From: Spongiactinospora sp. TRM90649
GTDB taxonomy: Bacteria > Actinomycetota > Actinomycetes > Streptosporangiales > Streptosporangiaceae
DNA: 64,000 nucleotides
Direction: 5' to 3'
NCBI RefSeq assembly: GCF_029382225.1
Contig: NZ_JARLTC010000013.1
Span: 173,316-237,315, forward strand
Shown: in pieces, positions 1 through 8,888 of the stretch
Position numbering within the stretch: the stretch's first letter is position 1
Layout: each line of letters opens with the position of its first letter
Notes under the pieces: model-generated
What the model saw: the letters and a program-made list of their open reading frames with translations, nothing else
Told to the model about the DNA's origin: nothing
The model's database searches: none
Position numbers and translations under genes: made by a program

Positions 1-1
1 G

Positions 2-523
2 CCGGATGGCGGCGGCGAGTTCGCGTTTCATGAGACCGGGGACGCCGCGCCGCACCGACGGCACAGCATGCTCCTGGTGCCACGGGACACCCCCGGCGTC
101 CGCGTCACCTGGGGCATGCACGTATTCGGCTACACCGACGCCGCCCACGGCGGCCACGCCGAGATCACCTTCGAGAACGCGCGGGTGCCCGCCGGCCACC
201 TGCCGGCCGAAGAGGGCGGCGGGTTCGCGGCGGCGCAGGCACGTCTCGGGCCCGGCCGCATCCACCACTGCATGCGCCTCATCGGCATGGCCGAACGCGC
301 CCTGGAGCCGATGTGCCGCCGCGCCGGGGCACGGACGGCCTTCGGCGGCACCCTGGCCGGTCAGGGGGTCGTCCAGACGTGGATCGGGCTCTCCCAGGAC
401 CAGCCCCTGGCCGCGCTGTGGGCGCACGCGCGCACGCTCCGCCTGGCCGACGGCCCCGACGAGGTGCATCTGCGCTCGCTGGCCCGCCGCGAACTGCGCC
501 GCCACGGGGTCGGCCTCACCTGA
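2..523 (+). pseudogene. Acyl-CoA dehydrogenase, C-terminal part with an internal deletion
   Basis: The frame is open from base 2 and runs off the left edge, so the N-terminal part is not visible. The 173 visible residues carry family marks: SMLLVPRDTPGV (middle beta domain) and WAHARTLRLADGPDEVH (end of the C-terminal helical domain). Between QTWIG and LSQDQPLAA about 45 residues that normally form most of the C-terminal helical bundle are missing, with the frame kept. Family members (flavoproteins oxidising acyl-CoA, FAD-dependent) need this helical domain for FAD and tetramer contacts, so the product is probably inactive. The join could also be an assembly error. The stop is followed within 20 bp by the promoter of the next gene. 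Confidence 0.7.
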
Positions 524-539
524 CGCCCGGCCGGGGGAC

Positions 540-570
540 TTGACATATACCCCCCTTGGGTATTTATTAG
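540..570 (+). promoter_or_regulatory. Promoter with 19-bp spacer and centred dyad (MerR-type geometry)
   Basis: A consensus TTGACA lies at 540-545 and TATTAG at 565-570, separated by 19 bp. A perfect inverted repeat, ATACCC-N5-GGGTAT (547-563), is centred on base 555, exactly the middle of the spacer. Long-spacer promoters with a dyad between the boxes are the hallmark of MerR-family activation, in which the regulator untwists the DNA. The gene served is the drug exporter at 653. No MerR gene is visible; it may lie left of the window. The same dyad could alternatively be a repressor operator (for example TetR family). Confidence 0.6.
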
Positions 571-573
571 CCC

Positions 574-604
574 TTGCCTGCACACCCCCCGGGGGTACAG
601 GCAA
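574..604 (+). repeat. Inverted repeat in the exporter leader
   Basis: TTGCCTG (574-580) pairs with CAGGCAA (598-604), and an inner palindrome ACCCCC-C-GGGGGT occupies 584-596. The structure lies just downstream of the predicted start of transcription, so it could be an RNA hairpin or another protein-binding site. No run of T follows, so a terminator or attenuator is not obvious. Confidence 0.4.
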
Positions 605-613
605 GATCCAAAA

Positions 614-630
614 ATACCCTACATGGGTAT
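614..630 (+). promoter_or_regulatory. Second copy of the ATACCC-N5-GGGTAT dyad
   Basis: ATACCCTACATGGGTAT repeats the dyad arms found at 547-563 exactly, 67 bp downstream and about 20 bp before the exporter start codon. It has no good -35/-10 pair around it, so it is more likely an extra binding site for the same regulator than a second promoter. Confidence 0.5.
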
Positions 631-652
631 GGTATGAGCCTTGGAGTTCGTG

Positions 653-2074
653 ATGTCCGCACCATCCACCCGGCGTTGGTCCGCCCTGGCCCTGATCGCC
701 GCCGCCCAGTTCATCGTCATCATGGACACGTCGATCATCGGCGTGGCCCTCCCCCGCATCCAGCAGGACCTGGGCTTCTCCCAGGAGAACCTGTCCTGGG
801 TCTTCAACGCCTACGTCGTCGCCTTCGGCGGCCTCCTGCTGCTGGGCGGCCGGCTCTCGGACCTGTTCGGCGCCCGCCGCCTCTTCAGCACCGGGTGGGT
901 GATCCTCCTCGCCGGCTCACTCCTCGCCGGCATCGCGCCCGAGGTGTGGGTCGAACTGACCGGCCGCGCCGTCCAGGGCGTGGGGGCCGCGCTGATCGCG
1001 CCGTCCGCGCTCACCCTGCTGATGATGCTGTTCGGCGGCAACCCAAGGGAACTGACCAAGGCCCTCGCCCTGTACGGCGCGGCCGCGCCCGCCGGCGGCA
1101 CCGCCGGCGTCTTCCTCGGCGGCCTCATCACCGAATACCTGAGCTGGCCCTGGGTCTTCTACATCAACATTCCCATCGCGGTCATCGCGCTCCTGGCCAC
1201 CGGCCCGCTGATGCCGGCCGCCCCCGCCCGGCGCGGCTCCATCGACGTCCTGGGCACGCTCACCGTCACCCTCGGCATCGGCGCCGCCGTCTACGCCATC
1301 GTCCGCGCACCCGAGGCGGGCTGGGGCTCCGCCGAGACGCTGATCACCCTCGCCGCCGCCCTGGTGCTGCTGGCCGGGTTCGTCGCCATCCAGGCCCGCC
1401 GCCGCGAGCCGCTGATGCGCCTGTCCATCTTCCGCACCCCGAATCTCTCCGCCGCCAACCTGACCCAGCTCCTGCTGGGCGGCGCCTGGATTCCGATGTG
1501 GTTCTTCCTCAACCTCTACCTGCAGCAGGTCCTCGGCTACAGCGCCTTCCCCAGCGGCGCCGCGCTGCTTCCGATGACCGGCCTCATCATGCTCGGCATG
1601 ATCGTCCTGGCGCCCCGGTTCATCAACCGGTTCGGCCCCAAGGCGACCACGGTCACCGGTCTGCTCCTGCTCACCGCGGGGATGACCTGGCTGTCGTTCA
1701 TCAGCCCCGACGGCAGCTTCGCCGTCGACGTCCTGCCCGCCAGCCTGGTGGCCGCGCTCGGCATGTCTCTGGCCTTCATCCCCTCCCTCGGCACCGCCAT
1801 CTCCTCCGCCCGCCCCGAGGAGGGCGGTCTGGCCTCCGGCATCGTCAACACCAGCTACCAGGTCGGCTCCGCCCTCGGCCTGGCCGCCATGACCGCCATC
1901 GCCGCCGCCAACGGCGCCGGCCGGCTCGGCGACCTGCCCGCGCTGACCGACGGCTTCTCCGCCGCGTTCATCGGAGCCGCCGCCGTCGCCCTGCTCGGCA
2001 CCCTGATCGCCGCGGCGACCCTGCGCACCCCCGCCGCCGCTCCCGCCGACGAAGTCGCCGCCTCCCGCGGCTGA
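653..2074 (+). CDS. DHA2-family MFS multidrug exporter (EmrB/QacA type)
   Basis: A 473-residue integral membrane protein with about 14 hydrophobic segments, the usual number for the DHA2 group, which exports drugs or toxic metabolites by proton antiport. Visible motifs are the loop 2-3 motif A (GGRLSDLFGARRLF, near residue 65) and the antiporter motif C region (AGGTAGVFLGG, near residue 145). ATG 653 is chosen because GGAG at 643-646 stands 6 bases upstream; TTG 641 and GTG 650 are in-frame alternatives. The gene stands alone between its own dyad-controlled promoter and a strong terminator, suggesting inducible efflux. The substrate cannot be told from sequence. Confidence 0.88.
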   Translation: MSAPSTRRWSALALIAAAQFIVIMDTSIIGVALPRIQQDLGFSQENLSWVFNAYVVAFGGLLLLGGRLSDLFGARRLFSTGWVILLAGSLLAGIAPEVWVELTGRAVQGVGAALIAPSALTLLMMLFGGNPRELTKALALYGAAAPAGGTAGVFLGGLITEYLSWPWVFYINIPIAVIALLATGPLMPAAPARRGSIDVLGTLTVTLGIGAAVYAIVRAPEAGWGSAETLITLAAALVLLAGFVAIQARRREPLMRLSIFRTPNLSAANLTQLLLGGAWIPMWFFLNLYLQQVLGYSAFPSGAALLPMTGLIMLGMIVLAPRFINRFGPKATTVTGLLLLTAGMTWLSFISPDGSFAVDVLPASLVAALGMSLAFIPSLGTAISSARPEEGGLASGIVNTSYQVGSALGLAAMTAIAAANGAGRLGDLPALTDGFSAAFIGAAAVALLGTLIAAATLRTPAAAPADEVAASRG

Positions 2075-2126
2075 CCCCGATGCGGGCCTCATGTCCGGCC
2101 GGCACCGACCACCACAGGAAACACGG

Positions 2127-2170
2127 CTCGGGCAGGCTCTCCGATCACGAGGATCGGGAGCCTGCCCGAG
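2127..2170. terminator. Bidirectional hairpin terminator between convergent genes
   Basis: Bases 2127-2146 pair with 2152-2170 to form a stem of about 19 bp with a single bulged base and a tiny loop (outer arms CTCGGGCAGGCTC / GAGCCTGCCCGAG). It lies between the exporter stop (2074) and the rhamnosidase stop (2204) and can serve both. There is no T-run, which is common in actinobacterial terminators. Confidence 0.8.
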
Positions 2171-2203
2171 TCGTCAGGCTGAGCCCGAGTCGTCACCCTG
2201 GGC

Positions 2204-4825
2204 TCACCGGGCCAGGTCGTCCCACTCCTGGAGGAGGTGGGTCGTGGCCGCCGCGGGGGCCGTGAACGACCAGCGGCCCGGCGGCAGGTTCAGGGCGCAG
2301 CCGCCGTCGGGGAGCCTGGTGGTCGGCAGTTGCTCGCCGAGGCCCATGAGGAAGGTGCCGTTGACGGTCATGCCGTCCCACGCGCCGCGCACGGGCAGCA
2401 CCGCACGGGCGGTCACGCCGTCCGGGACGGCGAACGTGAACTGGACCCCGCCGGGATCGGCCCGCCAGCCGGACTCGACCGTGCCCGACGCGCTCTCGTA
2501 GCGGGCGTGCGCCTGGCGCAGCAGCGGAACCGGGCCGGGGCGCAGCAGCAGTTCACCGAAGCCGCCGCCCGTCCCGCGCGGGTCGTCGCCCAGGCCCGCC
2601 ACGTGCCGGAACAGCCAGTCGCCCACGCAGCCGTAGGCGTAGTGGTTGAAGGAGTTCATGGCCGGTGTCTGCAGGCCGTGCCGATGGTGCCAGGCGTCCC
2701 AGCGCTCCCACATGGTCGTCGCCCCGGCGCGGAGCTGGTAGCGCCAGGACGGATAGCCCTCCTGGTTGAAGATCCGGCACGCCAGGTCGTGGTGGCCGGT
2801 CTCCGACAGCACGGGCAGCAGCAGCGGGGTGCCGACGAAGCCCGTCATGAGCCGGTGGCCGTCGGCGCGGACCAGCTCGGCCAGCGCCTGCGCCGACGCG
2901 GCCCGGTCCTCGGGCGGGACCAGGTCCCAGGCGAGGGCGACGGCGTAGCCCGTCTGCGTCTCGGTGTGCAGTCTCGGCCCGCTGAGGAAGACCCGCTGGA
3001 AGGCGCCGGACACGCGGGTGAACGCCTCGCCGTACTCCGGCGCGTGCGGCTCGCCGAGCACGTCGGCCGTGTGCGCGACCAGGCGGAGGGTGCGGGCGAG
3101 GGCGGCGGTGGCGATCAGGCTCTTGGGCGTCTCGACCGTGCCGGGGCCCAGCCAGTCGCCCAGGGCCCTGCCCGGTCTGATGCCGCCCTCGGCCTGGGCC
3201 AGGCAATAGTCGGCCCACCGCCGCATCGGGTCGTACGCGCGGCGCAGCGTGCGGTCGTCGCCGTAGCGCCGCCACAGCAGCCACGGCACCTCGGCCAGCG
3301 CGTCGGACCACACGGGAGAGTCGTATCCGTACTCGGGCAGGACCGGCGCGACATGCGGGACCGCGCCGTCGGCCCGCTGCCCGTCGATCAGAGTCGTCAC
3401 CCAGCCGGACAGGAACGCCTGCGTGTGCCGCAGGAAGCTGAGCGTCGAGCCGAAGACCGAGATGTCGGCGGTCCAGCCGGTCCGCTCGTCGCGCTGCGGG
3501 CAGTCGGTCGGCACGCTCACCAGGTTGCCGTCCGCCGACGCGCCGATGTTGGCGACGAGTTGCCGCACGGCGGGATCGCTCACGGTCAGCCGGCCGGTGA
3601 CGGCGAGCGCGGAGGACAGCAGCACCGCCTCCAGGTCGTCCGGCGTCAGCGCGCCCGGCCAGCCGGTGACCTCCGCGTAGCGGAACCCGTGCAGGGTGAA
3701 CGCGGGCTCCACGATGTGCGAGCCGGGGCCGAGGACGAACTCGTCACGCTGGTCGGCGGTGCGCAGGTTCTCGGTGTACAGCCGCCCGGTCGCGGTCAGC
3801 TCCTCGCCGTGCCGCACCGTGATCCGTACGGGGGCCGGAGCTTCGACGCGCAGCCGCACGCGCCCGACGACGTTCCGCCCGAAGTCGGCCACCTGGACGC
3901 CCGGCGCGGGTTCGGTCACGGACACGGCGGGCACCGTGCCGATCACCCGCACCGGCGGGGCGGGGTCGGCCTCCACCAGGATCTCCGGGACGGCCGTCGT
4001 CATCGCGGGCCCGGCCTGCCCTGAAGGGGCCTGGACTGTCTCGCCCATCACCAGGTCGGCGCGCGGGCGGCCGAGATCCCGCCGGGTCCAGGCCGGGTCC
4101 GTGGCGAACACGCGGCGAACCCCCTCTTCGTCCCGCACGAGCACCTGGGCGCTGGCGGTGGGACGGTCGCCGTAGCGGCGCGGGCCCCCGCCGGCGACAT
4201 GACCCGCGTACCAGCCGGGAGCGAGCCACAGCTCCAGTTCGTTCTCGCCGGGCACGAGCGACTCCGTGAGCTCCACCAGCCGATAGCGCGCCCGGTGGCC
4301 GTAGTCGGTCCAGCCCGGGGCCAGTTCCTCCTCGCCCAGCCGCACCTCGTTCAGCAGCGCCCGGTAGACGCCCAGCGCGGTGACGGCCAGCCAGGCACGC
4401 CCGGAGGCGGGCCGCCACGTGAACGCCCCGCGCAGGCTCACCGCCGCCCGGGGGTCGCCCGCCAGCCAGGGGGCGTCCCACCGGCCGTCCGCCCGCAGGC
4501 CCGTGGTGAACGCGCCGGTCGCGTACCCCGCCACGCTCCAGGTGTACGGCGTCAGCGGCGCCAGCACCTCATCGGGCACGTCCACGCCGTGGGATCCGGC
4601 GGCCACGGACGACCGCCACACTTCGCCCCCGTCCGAGGACACCACCACGGTGGCCTCCCCGGACAGCCGGGCGTCCCACGCCAGCCGGGGCGACGGCTCG
4701 TCCACGCCCACCGGATCCGCCAGACCGCACGTCAGGCCCGCCCGCGAACCGGGCGGAACCGGACGGATGACCGGCGCCTGCGCGCCAGAGACCTGCACTC
4801 CGAGCACCCCCGAATCCCGGTTCAC
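2204..4825 (-). CDS. Alpha-L-rhamnosidase, glycoside hydrolase family 78
   Basis: An 873-residue enzyme expected to release terminal L-rhamnose from plant glycosides or polysaccharides. It shows an N-terminal Ig-like domain (SPRLAWD near residue 40), beta-sandwich domains, then the (alpha/alpha)6 barrel with the GH78 signature DCPQRDERTGW near residue 440, which holds catalytic acidic residues, and later WERWDAWH and MNSFNHYAYG. No signal peptide is seen, so it probably acts in the cytoplasm on imported rhamnosides. The start is GTG 4825, overlapping the upstream stop in GTGA, which implies translational coupling. It is the last gene of the importer operon and supplies rhamnose to the isomerase pathway encoded divergently. 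Confidence 0.9.
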   Translation of the reverse strand: MNRDSGVLGVQVSGAQAPVIRPVPPGSRAGLTCGLADPVGVDEPSPRLAWDARLSGEATVVVSSDGGEVWRSSVAAGSHGVDVPDEVLAPLTPYTWSVAGYATGAFTTGLRADGRWDAPWLAGDPRAAVSLRGAFTWRPASGRAWLAVTALGVYRALLNEVRLGEEELAPGWTDYGHRARYRLVELTESLVPGENELELWLAPGWYAGHVAGGGPRRYGDRPTASAQVLVRDEEGVRRVFATDPAWTRRDLGRPRADLVMGETVQAPSGQAGPAMTTAVPEILVEADPAPPVRVIGTVPAVSVTEPAPGVQVADFGRNVVGRVRLRVEAPAPVRITVRHGEELTATGRLYTENLRTADQRDEFVLGPGSHIVEPAFTLHGFRYAEVTGWPGALTPDDLEAVLLSSALAVTGRLTVSDPAVRQLVANIGASADGNLVSVPTDCPQRDERTGWTADISVFGSTLSFLRHTQAFLSGWVTTLIDGQRADGAVPHVAPVLPEYGYDSPVWSDALAEVPWLLWRRYGDDRTLRRAYDPMRRWADYCLAQAEGGIRPGRALGDWLGPGTVETPKSLIATAALARTLRLVAHTADVLGEPHAPEYGEAFTRVSGAFQRVFLSGPRLHTETQTGYAVALAWDLVPPEDRAASAQALAELVRADGHRLMTGFVGTPLLLPVLSETGHHDLACRIFNQEGYPSWRYQLRAGATTMWERWDAWHHRHGLQTPAMNSFNHYAYGCVGDWLFRHVAGLGDDPRGTGGGFGELLLRPGPVPLLRQAHARYESASGTVESGWRADPGGVQFTFAVPDGVTARAVLPVRGAWDGMTVNGTFLMGLGEQLPTTRLPDGGCALNLPPGRWSFTAPAAATTHLLQEWDDLAR

Positions 4826-5811
4826 GCATCGAGCCCGGTGGTGAAGGCGTTGTGCAGGCCGTCGATGTCGACGCCGGACACATGCGGCGCCAGCACGTTG
4901 ATCAGCAGCACGAAGCACGCGTCCTGCTCCGGGTACATCCACCACTGGCACCCCGAGGCGCCGCCGTGCCCGTACAGCCGCCGTTCGAGCAGCCCGGGGG
5001 CAGAGTGGCGCAGGTTCCAGGTGAGGCCCCAGTCCTGCCCGGCGTTGACCGGGTCGGGCTGCAGCTTGACCAGGCCCGTGGTCTGCGGGGTCGTCATGGC
5101 GGCCAGGGTGGTCGGGTGGATCAGCTCGCGGTCGCCGCGCAGCAGCGCCCCGCCCAGCGCCAGGAGGTCCTCGGCGCGGGAGAACAGCGCCCCGGCCGGG
5201 TGGCGGAGCCGTACGAACTTGTCGAAGTCGAAGCCGGGCCCGAGCAGGTCGAGGCCGTGGACCTCGGCCGCGTCGCACGCCGGGTCGAACGTGATGCGCC
5301 CGCCGCCCGGTACCAGCGCGTTCAGGTACGAGTCGAGCACGTCGGCCACGTCGCGCCCCGTGGCGTCGCGGACCATCTCCGCGATCCCGGCGAAGGCCAG
5401 GTTGGAGTAGTGGCTGAGGGTGCCCGCCTCGAACAGCGACGGCGCGGTGACGAGGTGCTCCACCAGGTCGTCGGGCGTGAGCGTCTGCTCGGCGATGCCG
5501 CCGGTGTGGGTGAGCAGGTGCCAGAGCGTCACGTCGGGCCTTGGGAAGTCCGGCAGCACGTCCCGCAGCGGACGGCGCAGCGACAGCAGCCCGCGCTCGA
5601 CCTGGCGCAGGGCGGCCAGTCCCAGCAGCGGCTTGGTCACCGAGAACAGCGCGAAGTGGTCATCGACCCTGGTCTCCCGGCCGTCGTGCTCACCGAACGC
5701 CTCCAGCACCTGGATCCCGCCGGAGGTGGCGGCGCCGAACACCGCGCACGGCAGCCGCCCCTCCTTGATCTCGCGCCTGACCCAGTCGAGCGCGATTTCG
5801 TGAGTGGTCAT
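4822..5811 (-). CDS. Serine hydrolase of the class C beta-lactamase / esterase family
   Basis: 329 residues. The penicillin-binding-fold motifs are all present: SxxK as SVTK (near residue 58), YxN as YSN (near 150) and HGG in HGGASG near the C-terminus. No export signal is seen, so a cytoplasmic esterase role, for example removing acyl groups from imported rhamnosides, is more likely than antibiotic resistance; this is inference from context. It overlaps the permease gene by ATGA upstream and the rhamnosidase by GTGA downstream, so it is firmly part of the rhamnoside operon. Confidence 0.82.
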   Translation of the reverse strand: MTTHEIALDWVRREIKEGRLPCAVFGAATSGGIQVLEAFGEHDGRETRVDDHFALFSVTKPLLGLAALRQVERGLLSLRRPLRDVLPDFPRPDVTLWHLLTHTGGIAEQTLTPDDLVEHLVTAPSLFEAGTLSHYSNLAFAGIAEMVRDATGRDVADVLDSYLNALVPGGGRITFDPACDAAEVHGLDLLGPGFDFDKFVRLRHPAGALFSRAEDLLALGGALLRGDRELIHPTTLAAMTTPQTTGLVKLQPDPVNAGQDWGLTWNLRHSAPGLLERRLYGHGGASGCQWWMYPEQDACFVLLINVLAPHVSGVDIDGLHNAFTTGLDA

Positions 5812-6626
5812 CCCTTGAGTGCACCTTCCGTAAGGCCGGCCAGGACGCGCTTCTGCGCGACGACGTACACCGCCACCAGGGGCAGCGTGGTGAGCAGGAC
5901 GTGGGCGAAGACGAGGTTCCAGTTCAGGCTCTGCAGGGTGCCGGAGGCGAACTGGAACAGGCTCAGCGGGAGCGTGGCGTTCGCGCTGCCCTGGAGCAGG
6001 AAGAGGGCGAAGAAGAAGTCGTTCCAGACGTTGATGATCAGGATCACGCCGCCGACGAACAGCACCGGCCGCAGCAGCGGCAGCAGGATGCGGACGAAGA
6101 CCTGCGGGCGGGATGCGCCGTCGATGGAGGCGGCGTCCTCCAGGTCGCGGGGGAACGCTCGGACGAATCCGGTCGCCAGGAAGATCACGATGCCCAGCCG
6201 GCAGCCGGTCATGGTCAGCACGTAGCCGAGCGAGCCGCCGTCCAGCGACAGGGCGCGCAGCAGGTAGACGGTCGGGATGATCGACGGCGGCAGCAGGATC
6301 GACAGCCCCATCACGAAGTATGCCGCCTGCAGCCACCGCGACCGGCCGCGCCCGAACGCCCACGCCGCCGCCGCGCCGAGGAGCACCACGCCCACCACGA
6401 TCGGCACGGTCACCTTGAGGCTGTTGAGCAGCCCCGCCAGGTATCCGCCCCGATCGAGCACGATGCCGTAGTTCTCGGCGATCGCCCACGTCCTGGGCAG
6501 GCCGAGACCCAGCTCGGCGGCCTCGCCCGCGGGCTTGAAGGAGTTGACGACCACGAGCCAGACGGGCACGAGCACCCACGGGATCGCGAAGAGCACCAGC
6601 GCCGTGTACTTGATCGCCGCTCTCAT
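5808..6626 (-). CDS. ABC sugar transporter permease (MalG/UgpE type)
   Basis: 272 residues with six likely membrane segments. The cytoplasmic EAA loop that contacts the ATPase is EDAASIDGASRPQVFVRI, the form typical of CUT1 sugar importers. It pairs with the permease encoded just upstream. The start ATG 6626 overlaps the upstream stop in ATGA. No ATPase gene is present in the operon; CUT1 importers of actinobacteria commonly share one multitask ATPase (MsiK-like) encoded elsewhere. The substrate is probably a rhamnose-containing oligosaccharide. Confidence 0.9.
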   Translation of the reverse strand: MRAAIKYTALVLFAIPWVLVPVWLVVVNSFKPAGEAAELGLGLPRTWAIAENYGIVLDRGGYLAGLLNSLKVTVPIVVGVVLLGAAAAWAFGRGRSRWLQAAYFVMGLSILLPPSIIPTVYLLRALSLDGGSLGYVLTMTGCRLGIVIFLATGFVRAFPRDLEDAASIDGASRPQVFVRILLPLLRPVLFVGGVILIINVWNDFFFALFLLQGSANATLPLSLFQFASGTLQSLNWNLVFAHVLLTTLPLVAVYVVAQKRVLAGLTEGALKG

Positions 6627-7477
6627 CCCGTCACCTCCCTGCGCCGCAGCCACCACACGAGGGGCACGGCGGTCGCGATCACCAGCAGCGTCACGGTGAA
6701 CCCCAGCGCGCTGGCGGAGCCGAAGAAGCCCTGGCCCCACTGCTGGCGCATCACCACGTTCAGGGCCCGCGTGTGGTCGCCGGGCCCGCCGCCGGTGGTG
6801 GCGGCGATCACGTCGTACGCGCTGAGCGCGCCCACCAGCGTGACCGCCACGTTGAAGGTCAGCGCCGGGGCGAGCATCGGGAACACCACCCGCCGGAACC
6901 GGGTCCACGGCCCGGCCCCGTCGACGGTCGCCGATTCCAGCAGCGACTTCGGGATGGAGTTGAGGCCCGCGATGTAGACGAGGGTGATCAACCCGCTCCA
7001 CTTCCACGCGTCGATGAACGCGACCACCACCAGCGCGGTGGACGGCTCACCCAGCCAGGCCCACTCGATGCCGAGGAAGGAGTTGAAGGCTCCCTCGGGG
7101 GCCAGCAGCCCGCGCCAGATGTATCCGGCGGCCAGCGGCGAGATGAGCGTCGGCAGGAAGAACGCGGAGCGGAAGACGGTGTTGATCCGGCTGGTCCGCT
7201 GGAGGGCCAGGGCGAGAGAGAGGCTGACCGTGTTCTGGATGGCCATGCACAGGATCGCGTACAGCACGGTCACGGTGACCGCGTTGGCCAGCAGGTCCTG
7301 GTCGATCAGCGTGCGGACGTTGTCCAGCCCGTTCCAGGTGATCTCGGCTCGGAAGCTTGTCCACGAGGAGAACGCGAACCGGACGTTGAGCAGGAACGGG
7401 GCGACGAAGAAGACCGTGACCAGCACGATCGCCGGCAGGGCCCACGGCAGCCAGGCCGCCCTGTTCCGCATCACCAT
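6623..7477 (-). CDS. ABC sugar transporter permease (MalF/UgpA type)
   Basis: 284 residues with a hydrophobic N-terminus (WLPWALPAIVLVTVFFVAPF) and about six membrane segments. The EAA loop reads LESATVDGAGPWTRFRRVVF. ATG 7477 is taken as start because an AGGG lies 8 bases upstream; ATG 7471, overlapping the upstream stop as TGATG, is a close alternative. Together with the second permease it forms the channel for the substrate delivered by the binding lipoprotein encoded upstream. Confidence 0.9.
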   Translation of the reverse strand: MVMRNRAAWLPWALPAIVLVTVFFVAPFLLNVRFAFSSWTSFRAEITWNGLDNVRTLIDQDLLANAVTVTVLYAILCMAIQNTVSLSLALALQRTSRINTVFRSAFFLPTLISPLAAGYIWRGLLAPEGAFNSFLGIEWAWLGEPSTALVVVAFIDAWKWSGLITLVYIAGLNSIPKSLLESATVDGAGPWTRFRRVVFPMLAPALTFNVAVTLVGALSAYDVIAATTGGGPGDHTRALNVVMRQQWGQGFFGSASALGFTVTLLVIATAVPLVWWLRRREVTG

Positions 7478-8760
7478 CCGGGCAGCCCTGCCGCCTTGGC
7501 CGCCTGCTCGACCTGGCCCTGCAACTGGGTCGCCGCCTTCTGCGGGTCCTTCTGCCCGGCGATCAGCTCGGACATGAGCTGGGCCAGCCCGCCCATGCCC
7601 GGGATGTCGGAGTTGAAGGCGATGACCGCGCCGGCGTCGTACGCCTTCTTGACGTCCTGCAGCACGGACGAGACGCCCTGCGGGTCGGGCACGTCCTTGA
7701 GCACGGGGAAGGTCTTGGAAGCGGCGATGTACTCGGCGTAGGCCGGGCCGGTCATGAAGCGCACGAAGTCGAGCGACGCCTTCTCCCTGGCCGGGTCACC
7801 GGTCTTGGGCAGGTAGAACGTGCCGATCGGGCCGGGCGCGTAGGTCGCCAGCGGCTTGTCGCTCGACAGGCCGACGAAGCCGACGGACTCGTCCACGGTC
7901 TTCTGGTCGCCGCCCGCGGCGGCGAGGAGGGCCGGGAGCATGTCGGAGTGCTGGGCGACCATGGCGGCCTTGCCGGTCACGAGGGCCTTCATGGAGTCCT
8001 CGAACTTGGCGGTCACGATGTCCTTGTTGAAGCAGCCGTCGGCCTGCAGCTTGGCGTAGGCGGTCAGCCCGGCGACGAAGGGCGAGCCCGGGTCGGCCAG
8101 CGTGCCGGTGTGGCCCGCGATGGCCTTGCCGTACGCGTTGGCCTGGTTGGCGTCCGCCAGGTAGAGGATGGGCAGGATCTGCACCGGCCAGATCGACCCG
8201 CCAGACTCGAAGACCGGCGTGACCCCGGCGGCCTTGAGCTTGGGGCAGGCTTCGCTGAGCTCGGCGAAGCTCGTGGGCGGGAGCAGCCCGGCCTCGGTGA
8301 AGACCTTCTTGTTGTAGTAGAGGCCGAAGACCTGGGGGAAGCCGGTGATCGCGGCGTAGACCTTGCCGTTGACGGACCCGGCGCTCTGGTAGAGGTCGCC
8401 GGACCTGGCGATGTACGCCTCGCCGGTCAGGTCGCGGAGGTTCTCGGCCGGGTTGAGCGCGAGCAGGCCGCTCGCCGTCGCGTGGTACTCCAGGATGTCC
8501 GGACGTTCGCCGGTGGCCCACTTGGTCTGGGTGGTGTCCTCGAACCCGTCGGACGGGATCGACACGAGCTCGATCTTGTGACCGGACTGCTTCTCGAACT
8601 TCTTGTACATCTCCAGCAGCGGCGCAGGGTCCGCGCTGTTGTGCCAGAGGGTCAGCTTCACCTGATCGGGTTCCTCCGGGGCGGAGGAAGTGCAGGCGGA
8701 GAGGGACAGGGCGAGGACGGCGCCGATCGCCGCGCCGAGCGTACGGGATGGTGCTTTCAC
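7471..8760 (-). CDS. Sugar-binding lipoprotein of a CUT1 ABC importer
   Basis: 429 residues. The N-terminus is a lipoprotein signal: basic start (MKAPSR), hydrophobic stretch, and lipobox LSAC with Cys23 as the lipid anchor. The mature part begins with a family-typical strand (VKLTLWHNSADPAP) and is of normal length for extracellular solute-binding protein family 1. It should capture rhamnosides outside the membrane for the two permeases. It is the first gene of the minus-strand operon; one LacI-type operator (8793-8808) lies 33 bp before its start, where bound repressor would block transcription. Confidence 0.92.
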   Translation of the reverse strand: MKAPSRTLGAAIGAVLALSLSACTSSAPEEPDQVKLTLWHNSADPAPLLEMYKKFEKQSGHKIELVSIPSDGFEDTTQTKWATGERPDILEYHATASGLLALNPAENLRDLTGEAYIARSGDLYQSAGSVNGKVYAAITGFPQVFGLYYNKKVFTEAGLLPPTSFAELSEACPKLKAAGVTPVFESGGSIWPVQILPILYLADANQANAYGKAIAGHTGTLADPGSPFVAGLTAYAKLQADGCFNKDIVTAKFEDSMKALVTGKAAMVAQHSDMLPALLAAAGGDQKTVDESVGFVGLSSDKPLATYAPGPIGTFYLPKTGDPAREKASLDFVRFMTGPAYAEYIAASKTFPVLKDVPDPQGVSSVLQDVKKAYDAGAVIAFNSDIPGMGGLAQLMSELIAGQKDPQKAATQLQGQVEQAAKAAGLPGW

Positions 8761-8792
8761 GCCCGTGCTCCTGTTCGTGTCGGGGAGTATCG

Positions 8793-8808
8793 TGTAGAAC
8801 GTTCTCCA
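8793..8808. promoter_or_regulatory. LacI-type operator near the binding-protein gene
   Basis: The 16-mer TGTAGAACGTTCTCCA is a near-perfect palindrome around a central CG, the layout of LacI/PurR-family operators. It lies between the binding-protein start and its likely promoter, a position suited to repression. Its partner at 8889-8904 differs at three positions only. Confidence 0.7.
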
Positions 8809-8888
8809 TTGTTAGGGGACAATGGAATCGCTCGTCAAGAGCTAGACGGAGGATCGGTTACGAGCTAGCCTCCCTCATCAGCAACGTG

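Noticed and set aside
917..2092. 391-residue minus-strand frame rich in Gly/Asp/Gln opposite the MFS gene
   Set aside because: It is the antisense shadow of a GC-rich gene: composition is biased to Gly, Asp and Gln with no hydrophobic core or domain. The same applies to the long antisense frames over the rhamnosidase, acyl-CoA ligase, rhaEW and desaturase genes.
4822..5811. Class C beta-lactamase as an antibiotic-resistance gene
   Set aside because: No signal peptide and firm placement inside a rhamnoside import operon; an esterase-like role is more likely than penicillin hydrolysis.
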